Assembly: GCA_006176705.1 (NCBI GenBank)
Contig: QRFJ01005242.1
Span: 26,128-90,127 of the forward strand
Direction of reading: 5' to 3'
DNA from: Cocos nucifera
Lineage: Eukaryota; Streptophyta; Magnoliopsida; Arecales; Arecaceae
Length of the DNA stretch: 64,000 bases
Part shown: positions 22,021-32,990 of the stretch, in pieces
Numbering within the stretch: position 1 is the stretch's first letter
How the letters are laid out: every line of letters starts with the position of its first letter
Notes under the pieces: model-generated
The model's input: only the letters and a program-made list of their open reading frames with translations
What the model was told of the DNA's origin: nothing
The model's database searches: none
Program-made: the position numbers and the translations under genes

Positions 22021-23863
22021 AAGGTTCTCATAAATTATTTAGATCTAAATTTAATTTTATTTTGATTTAATAATTAGATAATTTTAGATGTCACATGAGA
22101 TATGATTAGAACTAAAATAAAAAAAATTAAAATTAAATAATTTAGATCTAAGTTCTACAAGATGCATGACTAGTTGTAGAATAGAATTATTCTATGTATA
22201 GTCTTGCATGATCATAATTTAATTTGATTAAGTTATAATTTTAGATTAATTTATTTACTAATTTTTAATATTATAAATATAAAAAATAAAATTATTTAAT
22301 TTTTGGTTCATATGAGATATGATGAATGTATGTTTAGACTAGTTCTAGAATAGTTCTATATGATTATCTAGAATAGAATTTATTTTGATGTGATCAATAT
22401 AAATTTGAGTTTTTAGATAATTATGAGATAATTTAGATCTAAAAATATGCATGATATGATACATGAGATGTATGCAAAATATGTTTATAGTTAGATCAAT
22501 TTTTATGTATGAGATATATGATGTAGATCTAACTAGTTTTGTAGTTTTTATATTTCTGATTAAGGCATTCTCCTTGGCCGTCCGATCATAAGAACAAAGT
22601 AGGGTTAAATACCCTCTCCTCTCATTCAATGGGGTGTTCTTATGATGTGTAGGGGTGCTGCACGTTCGTCCTTAATCAGAAATTAAGAACTTATTTTCTG
22701 TAAAATCCTAGATCCTAAAATCCTATGATTTTATTTACATGTTTTGTCTGTGAACCTTAAACTTAATTGAGAATTAAGATTACGAAATATGTTAGATCTA
22801 AAATTGAGAATTTAAGATCTAAGACATGTTCATAAAATTGAGTTTGGGCTTGGGTAGCTCAATTAGGTCTAAGCGGCTGATCAAACTGAATCAAGAGTTG
22901 GTTAGATGGGATCAAGAGCGCTTCAATTGACCAGCCTAATAGGATTAAGTCTGGATCAAGATCGAATCACGTGAGTGATCGATCAAGCTAAGACCTAATT
23001 AGGCTCAGTGGTAAGAGTCTGGATTGTAGGCTAATCCGATTGGTTCTGGCTCAATAATTTGGTGTCTAAGGTAAGTTTGGTAGATACGATCGACTGATTT
23101 TTAATTAAGAGCTACTCAACTTGAATGTGTTCTTATCGAGTTAATGGCATATTTCTTCCATCGATCTCACTTACCTGGCCATATTTGTTGGCTCAGTCCT
23201 GATCTAAGGTGGCCAATAATTCGAGCTAACCCATGCCACTAGATTAGTCATAATGGTTATGACTATGTCAAGTCTAGTTTAATGAGACCTAAATCAAATC
23301 TCCCTAAGAAAAGATTAAGTCTAAGGTCTTCCACCATCGTAGATATGCAGGCCCTTCCCAGGGTTGATTATTCTCAACTGCTTACAGTGGTTCAGTTGCG
23401 CCGACAAGATGCAACCATGTCTATTAGACATTAGATACTATGGGCTGGAGGATGGATTGGACTCAATATTTTGAATATGGTGAGAGACTTAATTAGAAAT
23501 CCAATCTGTATAAATGGTGGGTCTGACTTAACTAAGGAGTGGATCAATATTTTGGACATGGTGAGATTAATGAATTAGAGACTAAGTTTGGATGCACCAT
23601 GAATAGAGAATCATTGAATAAGAGTTGTTCACCCATTGGCTAATCCATCACCAATAACTATTAGGTAAGGTGATGAGTTAGTTGGTGGGACCGCACCACC
23701 CACTAAAAATCATTAATCATAGAGATTTTTGCATCTCTATAGAGGGAGTGTAGGAATTCAAAAAAATAGTGAGAGCTAATTTGTTTAAAAATAAAACCCT
23801 TAAACAAATTAGTCAAGTCTTAATTATAATATCTAACTAGAAACTTTGACTCTCTATAGAAAA
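22021..23863 (+). other. leader of copia D
   Basis: About 1.84 kb between primer site and gag without a credible frame. The first 600 bp are AT-rich with repeated AGATCTAA words; the rest is shared with F (61678-63561) and, inverted, with C. A 94-codon minus-strand open frame at 22345-22629 matches nothing I know. Confidence 0.7.
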
Positions 23864-24690
23864 ATATCTGCGTCCAATCCACTAGCACGTATCCTGAACA
23901 CCCATATACTGATCGAACCCAATTACAAGAATTGACTCCAAAACTTTAAAATTATTTTGGATTCTAAGAAGTTAACTCATGTATTGGACCAAGATCCTCC
24001 CACCTTACCAGCTCATCCATCCACTGAACAGAGAGCGTCTCTTGATAAGTGGACGAACGAAGATAACAAGACCAGATACTACATGTTGGACTCGATGTCT
24101 GGCTTGAGCACCAACATGAAGATATCAGGACTGCTCGCTAAATGTTGGCTCATCTATAAGAGATGTTTGGTGAACAAAGTCGCACAGCCAAGTATCAAGC
24201 CACTAAATGACTATTAAAGGCTAAAATTGGGATGGGCAGTCAGTCCAAGATCATTATCTGATGATGATCAAGAACTTGGAAGAGCTTGAGAAGCTTGGAG
24301 TGATGTTGGACCTGGATCTGTAGAATGATATAATTCTGTAATCTTTGATCGATGCATATGGGTAGTTCATCATAAACTACCATATGCATAAACTTTAAAA
24401 TTCCCTAGCCGAGCTAATGAACATGCTGGTTACTGCTGAACTTTCTATGAAAGGTTCTAAAGGCTCAGTGCTTGCTATGGAACAGACTTCTTCCAAGAGA
24501 AAGTCTTTTGGAAAGAAGAAGAAATCTATGAAAAGGCAAATGGTGGAAGGAGGAAAGAAGAAAAAGGTAGAGCTAAAAAAGAAGGCCGCTGATAAAGAAA
24601 AGTATTTCTATTGCAACATTGCTGATCACTGAAAGCGGAACTGCCCTACTTACCTGGCCACCCTGAAGAATAAGGAGGCAGGTCCTTTTG
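23864..24690 (+). pseudogene. gag: copia gag (element D)
   Basis: Gag of a Ty1/copia element. The frame begins ISASNPLARIL at 23864, where F has MSASNLLARI with ATG at 63562; in D the start codon is ATA. It continues through FKIILDSKKLTHVLDQDP, typical of the N-terminal domain of plant copia Gag, and DKWTNEDNKTRYYML. After a frameshift come a helical stretch (24417 onward), a Lys-rich segment, and a zinc knuckle (24602-24643) in which the first Cys is Tyr (YFYC) and a residue after the His is a TGA stop. Frameshifts near 24215-24415 and the stops make it inactive. Confidence 0.8.
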
Positions 24691-24718
24691 AAGATATGCT
24701 TATATTGAGTCTGACCTT

Positions 24719-25441
24719 ATGGCTTCTTCTGCATCCAGTTGGGTGCTTGACTCTGGTTCTAGTGCTTATTTATGGATTTTCATGCAGGATCTTGAGGATA
24801 GCAGGAGGCTAAGGAATAGTGAGATGATCCTATGCATCGAAAATAGAGCAAGAGTTACTGCTATGGCCGTGAGAACATATCCTCTTCGACTACCATCTGG
24901 TTTAGACTTAGTATCAAAAGATTGTTATTATGTGCCTTCAGCAAGCATGAATTTGATTTCTGTTTCATGCCTAGCACTAGAAGGCTATGTAATTAGTTTT
25001 CTTAAGGACCATTCTAACATTCTTTATGAGAGAAATAAAATTGCAAGTGGTTTTCTTTTTAATGGTCTTTACCAATTATATATTGATATATCTATTTTTA
25101 ATATCAAGCAAAATGTGAATGCCATGAAACAACCTAGGGATAGTCCAAATGATAGGTATCTATGGCACCTAAGACTAGGTCATATAGCAGAAGATAGGGT
25201 TAACAAATTGAAGAAAATCGGGCTATTGAGTCCGTTGACTTCTAAGTCATATCTAATTTATGAATCTTGTCTTCATGGTAAAATGACTAAGCTCTCTTTT
25301 ATAGGATATGGGAAAAGGGCCACAGATCTTCTTGCCCTAGTACATACTGATGTGTGCAGCCCATTTGATGTGCTGGCTAGAGGCAACTTTGTCTACTTCA
25401 TAATCTTTACCAATGATTTATATAGATATGGGTATGTGTAA
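24719..25441 (+). pseudogene. pol: copia protease and N-terminal integrase (element D)
   Basis: One open stretch of 240 codons. Near its start is the aspartic protease site WVLDSGSSA (Asp at 24749-24751). Further on is the integrase zinc domain WHLRLGH...ESCLHGKMTK (about 25162-25292), where the first Cys of the usual CxxC pair is replaced by Tyr (YESC). The first catalytic Asp is in HTDVCSPF (about 25345-25370) and the second lies in FTNDLYRYGY before the stop at 25439-25441. In the intact order this is cut from Gag-Pol by the protease itself. It continues in the same frame as the next segment. Confidence 0.85.
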
Positions 25442-25990
25442 CTTATGAGACATAAGTCTGAAGCTTTTGAAAAGTTTAAGTAATTCAAATATGAAGTAAA
25501 AAAGCAAACTAGAAAATCCATTAAGATTCTTCGATCAGATCGAGAAGGTGAATACCTTAGTAGGAAATTCTTGGACTATCTCAAGGAAAATGACGTAGTC
25601 TCTCAATGGACTTCATCTGAAATACCTCAACTCAATGGAATTTCAAAATGGAGTAATCGGATCCTATTAGATATGGTCCGATCCATGATGAGCTTCACAG
25701 ATCTTCCTAATTTTCTTTGGAGACATAGTTTGTTAACTATAATATACTTACTGAATAGGGTTCCTTCTAAAACTGTTCCTAGCACACCGTATGAGATATG
25801 GCATGATAAGAAACCAAGTCTGAGTCATCTCAAAATTTAGGATTGTTCCGTTCATGTCAAAAGACAACAAGCAGACAAGTTAGACTATAGATCCTTTAGA
25901 GCTCAATTTATAGGATATTCTAAAGAGCATTAGGATATTATTTCTACATTCCAGAGGCTCATAATATGATTGTGACTCGACATGCCATCT
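25442..25990 (+). pseudogene. pol: copia integrase C-terminal part (element D)
   Basis: Same frame as the segment before, after a stop: MRHKSEAFEKFK, then SDREGEYLS with the third catalytic acidic residue of the D,D,E triad, LLDMVRSMMSF, LNRVPSKTVPSTPYEIW, and the C-terminal part up to about 25840. Stops at 25439-25441, 25481-25483 and 25838-25840 and a frame change between 25900 and 26020 break it. This enzyme would join the cDNA to host DNA in the nucleus. Confidence 0.8.
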
Positions 25991-27785
25991 TTCTTGAAAA
26001 ATATTGGAAAGCAGATCAACCTCGAGGAGAAAGTCTCACAAGAGCAACGAGTTAAGGACCAAATGGAACTAAATCAGGTTGAGCCAATACAATCACTACC
26101 TCCTCCACTTCGTAGATCGGAAAGGATTTTTCGTCTCTCTAAGAGGTATTTAGGTATTATTTTAGAGAAAATAGAAGAAATATTTCTCGTAGGTAATGGG
26201 GTTCATGGTGATGATCCCAAAACCTATGATGAGGTGATATCGAATATTGAGTCTGAGAAATGGTTAGAGGCAATGAAGTCAGAAATTGACTCAATGCACT
26301 TAAACTAAGTCTGGACCATGGTAGATCCATCAGAAGGTATAGTATCTATTGGATGTAAATGGATCTATAAGAGAAAGATTGGTGCAGATGGGAATGTGGA
26401 GACATTCAAAGCTAGATTAATGGCAAGAGGATATAGTCAACGCAAAGGCATTGACTATCAGGATAACTTTTCGCCAGTAGCTATGCTAAAATTCATCCGC
26501 ACATTGCTTACTATTACAGCCTATTTCGATTATGAAATATGATAAATGGACGTGAAAATAACATTCTTAAATGGATACCTTGAGGAAGATATCTATATGG
26601 AACAGCCGCTAGGTTTCATATCTAGTGATGCTGATCACAAGGTATGCAAACTACAAAGATCCATATATGGACTTAAGCAAGTATCTCAGAGCTGGAATAC
26701 TCATTTTAATGATGTGATCAAATTATTTGGTTTTATCAAGTACGAGGAGGAACCATGTGATTTCAAAAAGATCAGTGGGAGCACTATTATCTTTCTCATA
26801 CTGTACGTGGATGATATCCTCCTTATTAAGAATGATATTTTCATGTTGACGATAGTTAAAATATGGTTATCTAAAGAATTCTCCATGAAAGATCTAGGAG
26901 AAGCATCCTTCATTCTAGGAATTAAGGTCTATAGAGGTAGACCGAATAGGATGCTAGGTCTTTCACTGAAGATGTACATAGAGGAAGTGCTAAAGAGGTT
27001 TAACATGGAAAGCTCCAAGAGGGGATTGGTATCCTTCAGACATGGCATTCATCTCTCCAAGAAAATGTGTCCCAACACACCTGAGGAGATTGAATATATG
27101 AGCAATATCCTTTATGCTTCAGTAATAGAAAGCCTCATGTATGTCATGTCATGTACACGATATGATATAGCCCATGCTGTGAGTGTCATGAGCAGATATC
27201 AGTCAAATCCAAGTGAAGAACACTGAATTTCTATGAAATGTATCCTTAAGTACTTAAGAAGAACTAAGGATATAATGTTGGTCTTTGGTAATGGAGAACT
27301 CTAAGTGCAGGGATATAGAGACTCGAATTTTATGATCGATATAGACGATCGAAAGACAACATCTGAGAGTCTATTTATGTGTAATGATGGTGCTGTCAGT
27401 TAGAAGAGTTTCAAGCAGATAGTGATAGCAGATTCCACCATAGAAGCAGAGTACATCGCTGTGTCAGAAGCTACGAAGGAGGCATTTTGGTATAAGAAGT
27501 TTACCATAAAGATCAAAGTGATGCCATCGGATGCCATTCCTCTGTATTGTGATAATAATGGCACCATAGTCCTTGCTAGGGAGCTAAGGTCTCACCAAAA
27601 ATTCAAGCACATTGAGTAGCAATACCACCTCATCCGCGATTACCTTGAGAAAGGTTATGTCGAGATCGAGAGAGTCAACTCCACAAATAATGTGGCAGAC
27701 CCACTGACAAAGTCGTTGGGCTAGCAGAAGATCGAAGCCCACCTTGAGAAGATGGGACCTAGATTTGTAGCCAATTGGCTTTAGG
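25991..27785 (+). pseudogene. pol: copia reverse transcriptase and RNase H (element D)
   Basis: Nearly 1.8 kb held in one frame and broken by nonsense codons. RT begins near KWLEAMKSEIDSMH, then VSIGCKWIYKRK, KARLMARGYSQ, MDVKITFLNGYLEE, and the catalytic site YVDD (26804-26815), intact. It goes on to a LGEASFILGIKVY segment and the connection region. RNase H has STIEAEYIAVSEATKEAFW (from about 27431), CDNNGTIVLA and, near the end, NVADPLTKSLG. Two adjacent stops at 26540-26545 replace Trp and Gln of a conserved YEIWQ-type motif by single transitions. Length is normal for a copia RT-RNase H. Confidence 0.88.
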
Positions 27786-27786
27786 T

Positions 27787-27798
27787 CAAGTGGGAGTT
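27787..27798 (+). other. polypurine tract of D
   Basis: CAAGTGGGAGTT directly before the 3' LTR; E has AAGTGGGAGA in the same place. Confidence 0.8.
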
Positions 27799-29834
27799 TG
27801 TTTGATATATGTGCCCTAGAAGCCAGATTGGCTGACACTTGTAATACACTTCTAAGAACAAAATAATAATTTTAATGATAAATAATAAAATAGATTATTT
27901 TCTATCATAATATATATTTAGTGTCTGTGATACATCCCTTGAGTTAATGGTAATGATAATTCTTATTTTCAAAGAGTTGAAAATTCAAGACATGAATTTT
28001 CATTATTAACTCATAAAATGCTCCCAACCATAGGATCATCATGAGGATGGTGATTGATCCAAAAGGTTGGTATACAATCGCTTCTTTATAGTAGATAAAT
28101 CTTAAGTCTATGGTGTAAAAACATCAGAGCGAGAGTATAGGTACTCATTAGAGAATGAGGGCACTGAGCATGACCATCTCGAGCAGTCATAAGAAAGTCT
28201 ACATTCTCGTCAATGATTGGCTTGAAGCTACAGTAGTGTGTCTGGTTCTTTGACCTGAGGTGCATAGGCAGTTCACCTTAATGGTGTTATAGTTTGACTA
28301 CACCATGCCTCAGTCTCCTAGTCATTCGAAATCCTGAGGTGTATGTTGGCTATAGCATGTTCATTATAGGAATTGAATTGCACCAAGAGGAAATCTATCT
28401 ACCTCGATAGATGAGGAGTAGCCCTATGATGATAATGAGAATCAAGTCTGTAAGCCCATGGCCATGGTAGAGTGAAATAATAGAAAGAGTTTCTACAAGG
28501 TTTTCACATCAGACTTGAATCAAATGATTAAATCATATGACAGAAATTAGGGTTTGATGAGTTCACCTTAACTCTAATCTGATCGGGGCTCAAGATAGAA
28601 GAACTTAATCTCACATGTAACTGCACCAAGAGGTTCGTTTTTAGTTTTGATGGATTGCCACCATAAATTGTTAGGTGTCACTGATAGATTTTGGGAGTAA
28701 ATAGAATGATTTGGATGATCGATCATTCTAGTTGTCTGAATCAGAAAAGTTCTAATCCATCAGAAGGTGTTTCGATGATGTCGATGATAGAGATCATGAC
28801 ATATCCCATTACCATATAGAATTGAACCTAACTAGATCACACGAATAAGGATTTGGATCTGGATATCATCAATTGGACTAACTTAGTTCAATTGATTTGA
28901 ATTAGATTCAATTAGGTTCATGGAAATCATGCTAGCACACGATTGAGCCTAATGTTCTCCTTCTACAATCATTAAAAGTTGTCTCGATTTAGCTAAATGT
29001 ATTTGTGCTCACTCAGATACCTTTACTTGATTTGATTAGAAGTTGTTTAGGTCAGAAAAGGGTTGTTTTAATTTATGAGATAAATTTAAAACAACACCTG
29101 CCATTTTCCATCACCTGCTAATTCTTGTCTTTTGACTTTGGTCAAATGTTGACCTTTGACACTTAGACATCTGCCCATGTGTCATGAACCCATAGGAGAG
29201 CAGATAGGAACTTGTCCCCTTACTAAAAATAGGAAAGGAGGGGGTGCATACCTAGGGAGGCATGCACCCAAGGATGGGGATGCCTGGAGTCCCATACAGG
29301 TGGGACTCCAGGTTGCTTCTTGGTATCAAACTAGGTGGCGCCAAGGGACTCTTCTTTGACCAGTCTTGATGCCACCTAAGGGTGTTGGAGAGGGGCTCTC
29401 ATCTGATTGGATCAGATGATGTCATCCCACTAATCAAATTTAGATCTAATTGCACGAAGGAATGTGATTGGTCCGGATGATGTGGCACTGCATGGCATAG
29501 TAGGGTCTATATAAACCCTATCTATGCCTAGCTTTAAAGAAGCTCTCCCTTTGCCCATGCCACATTGCTCTCTCTCTCTCTCCTTCATGCCTTTCTCAGA
29601 TCCTCTCTCTCCTCTCCATGCCCAGGAGGCTTTGAGCTTCAAGTTTGGTGCAATCCAGGCAAGAGAAAGGCGATAAGAAAGGAAGAAGGCAGCACTACTA
29701 CAAGAGACTACATCGAATCTTCAAAAGTTGTTTTGAAGACCTTTAAGATCAGATCTAGATTTGATCTTTGAAGGATAGATCGAGAAGGAGGATATATTCA
29801 GATCCTAACCCATGAAATAGGTTTTTTCCCTTCA
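27799..29834 (+). repeat. 3' LTR of copia D, with internal deletion
   Basis: 2036 bp, TGTTTGATATATGTGCCCTA to TTTTTTCCCTTCA. Parallel to the 5' LTR, but between about 29805 and 29807 it lacks the sequence at roughly 21740-21975 of the 5' LTR (R/U5 region). Contains the hairpin CTCATTAGAGAATGAG (28144-28159). Open frames at 29156-29359, 29430-29642 and 29565-29771 repeat frames of the 5' LTR and are not genes. Confidence 0.88.
29508..29515 (+). promoter_or_regulatory. TATA box, D 3' LTR
   Basis: TATATAAA in GGGTCTATATAAACCC. As part of a 3' LTR it could read out into the gag of G. Confidence 0.65.
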
Positions 29835-29839
29835 ATGAT
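29835..29839. repeat. target-site duplication of D, right copy
   Basis: ATGAT after the 3' LTR, identical to 19717-19721. It is also the start of the gag ATGATGGAGG of G. Confidence 0.9.
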
Positions 29840-31049
29840 GGAGGCCATTCTAGAGAGACTAGACAACTTGACCAATCTAGTGCAGAATATGTCCAAAGAA
29901 TAGGAGACTTAGAGAATGCTCAAAGGAATTGGATTGCAGAATTAAATCCAGAGACCCGGCCAGTACCTTTAGTTCAGACTGAGCAAACCCCATATCAAGG
30001 TTTAAGGTTAGGTCTACAAGTAGGTCAGTGCCTAGAAGGTCAACCCCAGCATGAACCTATTGACCTAGATAACCGAATAGTAAGGAGTGCAAAAATTGAT
30101 GCACCTAGTTTTGATGGACATTTAACCCAAAGAAATATTTAGACTGGGAAGTAGGTATGGACCACATTTTCAAGTGGTATAATATGACTGAAGGTAGGAA
30201 GATTCGGTATGCTAAAATAAAATTGTTAGGTCAGGCCAAGCTGTATTGGCACAATATTCAGGTCCTGGTTGAACACCATAGGCATGAACCTATAGAGATT
30301 TGGGTAGAGATAAAGGAGAAACTACGAGAGAAGTACTTATCAATGTCTTATAAGCAGCGATTGATGGACCAGTGGCAATGATTAACCCAAGGTAACCAAC
30401 CCGTATCAGAATATATAGCCAAATTTGATGAATTTTAGATGCGATGTGGTGTTAACAAGGATAGACTTGTGACCCTTTCTAGATTTAGAGCCAGGCTACA
30501 TGAGGAACTGCAGCATGAGCTTTATTTGTATGAAGTTATGACTCTAGATCATGCATACCAGATAGCCCAGGATGCTGAAAGGTACCATCATCCAATAGTT
30601 CAGAGGATCAAGCCGATTCGATCAATACCCTCAGGACCTAGACCAGGACCAAGTTAGACCCCTACCCGGAGACCCCAAAATCCAACTCCTAATCTACCAG
30701 TAAGGAAAGAAGAAAAGGGTAAGAGTATTCTAAGAGAGGGACTGAGAGTCATGAGGTGCTTTAGGTGTCAAGAATTTGGTCATGTAGCAGCTCAATGCCC
30801 TACCCATGCCCCTTTTATCGATGAGCCCGAACCTGAGACTGACAAACCTGAAGCAGTAGAATCTGAAGAGAAAGTATACGAACCAGACTCAGATCTGATC
30901 GAAAAATTTGAGAAAGCCAAACAGATCTTAGGACTAGTGAGACTAGAGCTTGAAAAAAGATTGAAAGTTGTTAGGTGTGTCTTAGCTCAATCCAAGGAGA
31001 GTGAGGACTGGAGAAGGATGGCTATCTTTCATACCAATATTAGGTATTA
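29835..31049 (+). pseudogene. gag: Ty3/gypsy gag (element G)
   Basis: Capsid-nucleocapsid protein. Begins ATGATGGAGGCC, a start codon duplicated by the insertion of D; early residues MMEAILERLDNLTNLVQNM. After a one-base frameshift near 30127-30140 the frame covers the capsid domain: MDHIFKWYNM, AKIKLLGQAKLYW, SYKQRLMDQWQ, then SEYIAKFDEF and ARLHEELQHELYLYE, matching the retrotransposon gag family. A Pro/Arg-rich linker precedes an intact zinc knuckle C-F-R-C, H, C (about 30757-30798) and an acidic tail. Stops at 30379-30381, 30436-30438 and 30655-30657 break an otherwise single frame. Confidence 0.87.
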
Positions 31050-31604
31050 AAGTAAGCCCTGCAAAGTTATCCTAGATAGTGAAAGTTGCATCAATACAAT
31101 TTCTTCTGATGCCGTGTCCTGACTAGGATTAATCCTTGTAGAACACCTAACTCCATATAAGGTCTCGTGGTAGATGCATCATCTATCCCTGTTACACAAA
31201 GGTGTTTGGTCCCCATTCAGTTTAGTTCATATGAAGATAAGGTATGGTGCGATGTACTACCAATGGAGGTTAGCAATATCATTTTTGGGAGGCCATGGCT
31301 ATTTGACCATGATGTGACATTATTTGGTAGATCAAACTCATGTAGCTTTAAAGATAAGGTTAAGAAGATCACCATTAAAGCTTTCCAACCAAAGACTTCA
31401 TCCAAGAAGGCACCCAAAGGATCCAAAGAGAGTAGTGGAAAGAAGAGCTTATATTTGATTAGTGCCCGAGACTTGAAAAGGGATATTGAGCATGGAACAC
31501 CTGTTTGGGCATTAACCTACAAACAATTACCTAAGAAATCCCAAACCAAATATCCACCAAAAGTAGGGATCCTTTTAAAAGAATTTAAGGATGTCTTTCC
31601 TTAA
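31050..31604 (+). pseudogene. pol: Ty3/gypsy protease (element G)
   Basis: Follows gag in the same frame after a stop. The active-site motif reads DSES (31075-31086) where the family has DSGS, one G-to-A change. A frameshift follows, then MEVSNIIFGRPWLFDHDVT (from about 31264), the usual C-terminal part of chromovirus protease, and a Lys/Ser-rich linker up to the stop at 31602-31604. Would mature Gag-Pol in the virus-like particle. Confidence 0.75.
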
Positions 31605-32990
31605 GAGTTACCCGAGCAACTGCCATCCATGCGAGGCATCCAGTATGTGATTGACCTAGTCCCTGGATCCATCTTACTAAACTTGCCCCACTATAGGTTG
31701 AACCCAGTTGAGCATGCTGAATTGCAAAGCCAAGTTAAGGAACTAGTAGAAAAAGGATTCATTAGGAAAAGTTTGAGCACATGTATTGTGCCTGCATTAT
31801 TGACGTCCAAGAAAGATGGATCATGGAGGATGTGCATAGATAGTAGGACGATCAACAAAATTACTATCAAATATAGATTTTTCAAACCCTGGTTGGATGA
31901 CATGTTAAATATGATGGCAGGTTCCACCATCTTTTCTAAGATTGATCTTAAGAGTGGATACCATCAAGTTAGAATTAGATCGAAAGATGAATAGAAGACC
32001 ACCTTCAAAATGAAGGATGTTTATGTGAGTGGTTGGTCATGCCATTTGGCTTGTCCAATGCACCTAGTACTTTCATGAGGAACATGACTCAAGTATTGCA
32101 ACCCTTCATTGGATTATTCATGGTCGTGTACTTTGATGATATCCTCATCTTTAGTCGAACAAGAGAAGACCATCTTAGTCATTTACGACAAGTCTATTTG
32201 ACCCTTAGAATCGAGAGTTTATATGTGAATCTTAAGAAATGTTCTTTCATGACTAATAGGATTGTATTCTTAAGATTTGTTGTAACATCTAAGGGAATAA
32301 CCGTTGATCCTGAAAAGATTCGAGCTATAGTAGAGTGGCCAGTACCTAAGAGTATTCATGATGTTCGAAGTTTTCATAGTTTAGCCACCTTTTACCATCG
32401 ATTTGTTAAAGAATTTAGCTCAATTATGGCTCCTATCATAGATTGTATCCACAAGAAAGTATGTGAGTGGACAAAATCGACTAATAGAGCTTTTTAGGAG
32501 ATTAAGGATAAGATGACTCAAACTCCTATCCTACGACTACCTAATTTTAATAAAGTTTTTGAGGTTGAATATGATGCATCAGGTGTAGAAATAGGAGGAG
32601 TTTTGATTCAAGAGTGCCATCCTATCGCATACTTCAGTAAGAAATTGAATGAGGCTAAAAAAAAATATTCTATATATTGTAAAGAATTTTATGTGATCGT
32701 ACAGACTTTGAGGTTTTGGAGGCATTACCTATTGCCTTTCAAGTTCGTCTTGTATTTGGATCATGAAGTCCTTAGAATTTTAAATTCATAAAAGAAACTA
32801 AACCATAGGCATGCCCAGTAGTCTGAATTTCTTCAATCCTATATAATTGTATTGAAGCATAGGGCTAGATCTGCAAATCAAGTTCCGGATGCTTTAAGTC
32901 GTAAAGTCACCCTTTTGTCTACCATTAGTGTTAAAGTTGCGGGATTTGAAAAGTTAAAAAAAAATTATTCTGACTGCCCTGACTTTAAAG
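31605..32990 (+). pseudogene. pol: Ty3/gypsy reverse transcriptase and RNase H (element G)
   Basis: RT opens with YVIDLVPGS and LPHYRLNPVEHAELQSQV, then LTSKKDGSWRMCIDSRTINK and FSKIDLKSGYHQVRIRS. After a frameshift near 31994-32035 it goes on MPFGLSNAPSTFMRNM and the catalytic YFDD (32129-32140), intact. Then come GITVDPEKIRAIVEWPVP, a thumb/connection part, and RNase H with VEYDASGVEIGGVLIQE, IAYFSKKLNEAKKKYS and YLDHEVLRIL. The domain normally has TDH in the last motif. An ANQVPDALSRK end follows near 32875. Stops at 31992-31994, 32495-32497 and 32789-32791. Confidence 0.87.

Larger units (their letters stand above)
14994..23699. repeat. large inverted repeat formed by C and D
   Basis: Element C (14994-18925, minus) and the 5' LTR plus leader of D (19722-23699, plus) are two copies of the same family sequence in opposite orientation, separated by the 796-bp leader of G (18926-19721). 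Arms are about 3.9 kb each. Similarity is clear by eye over the whole length but not perfect. Confidence 0.75.
19722..29834 (+). mobile_element. Ty1/copia element D, full-length, 10.1 kb, inactive
   Basis: Order: 5' LTR, primer site, long leader, gag, protease, integrase, RT, RNase H, polypurine tract, 3' LTR, with a perfect 5-bp duplication (ATGAT). The integrase-before-RT order is diagnostic for Ty1/copia. Gag and pol are broken by many stops and a few frameshifts; the 3' LTR has lost about 235 bp. It inserted at the gag start codon of G, so it is younger than G. Confidence 0.92.
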
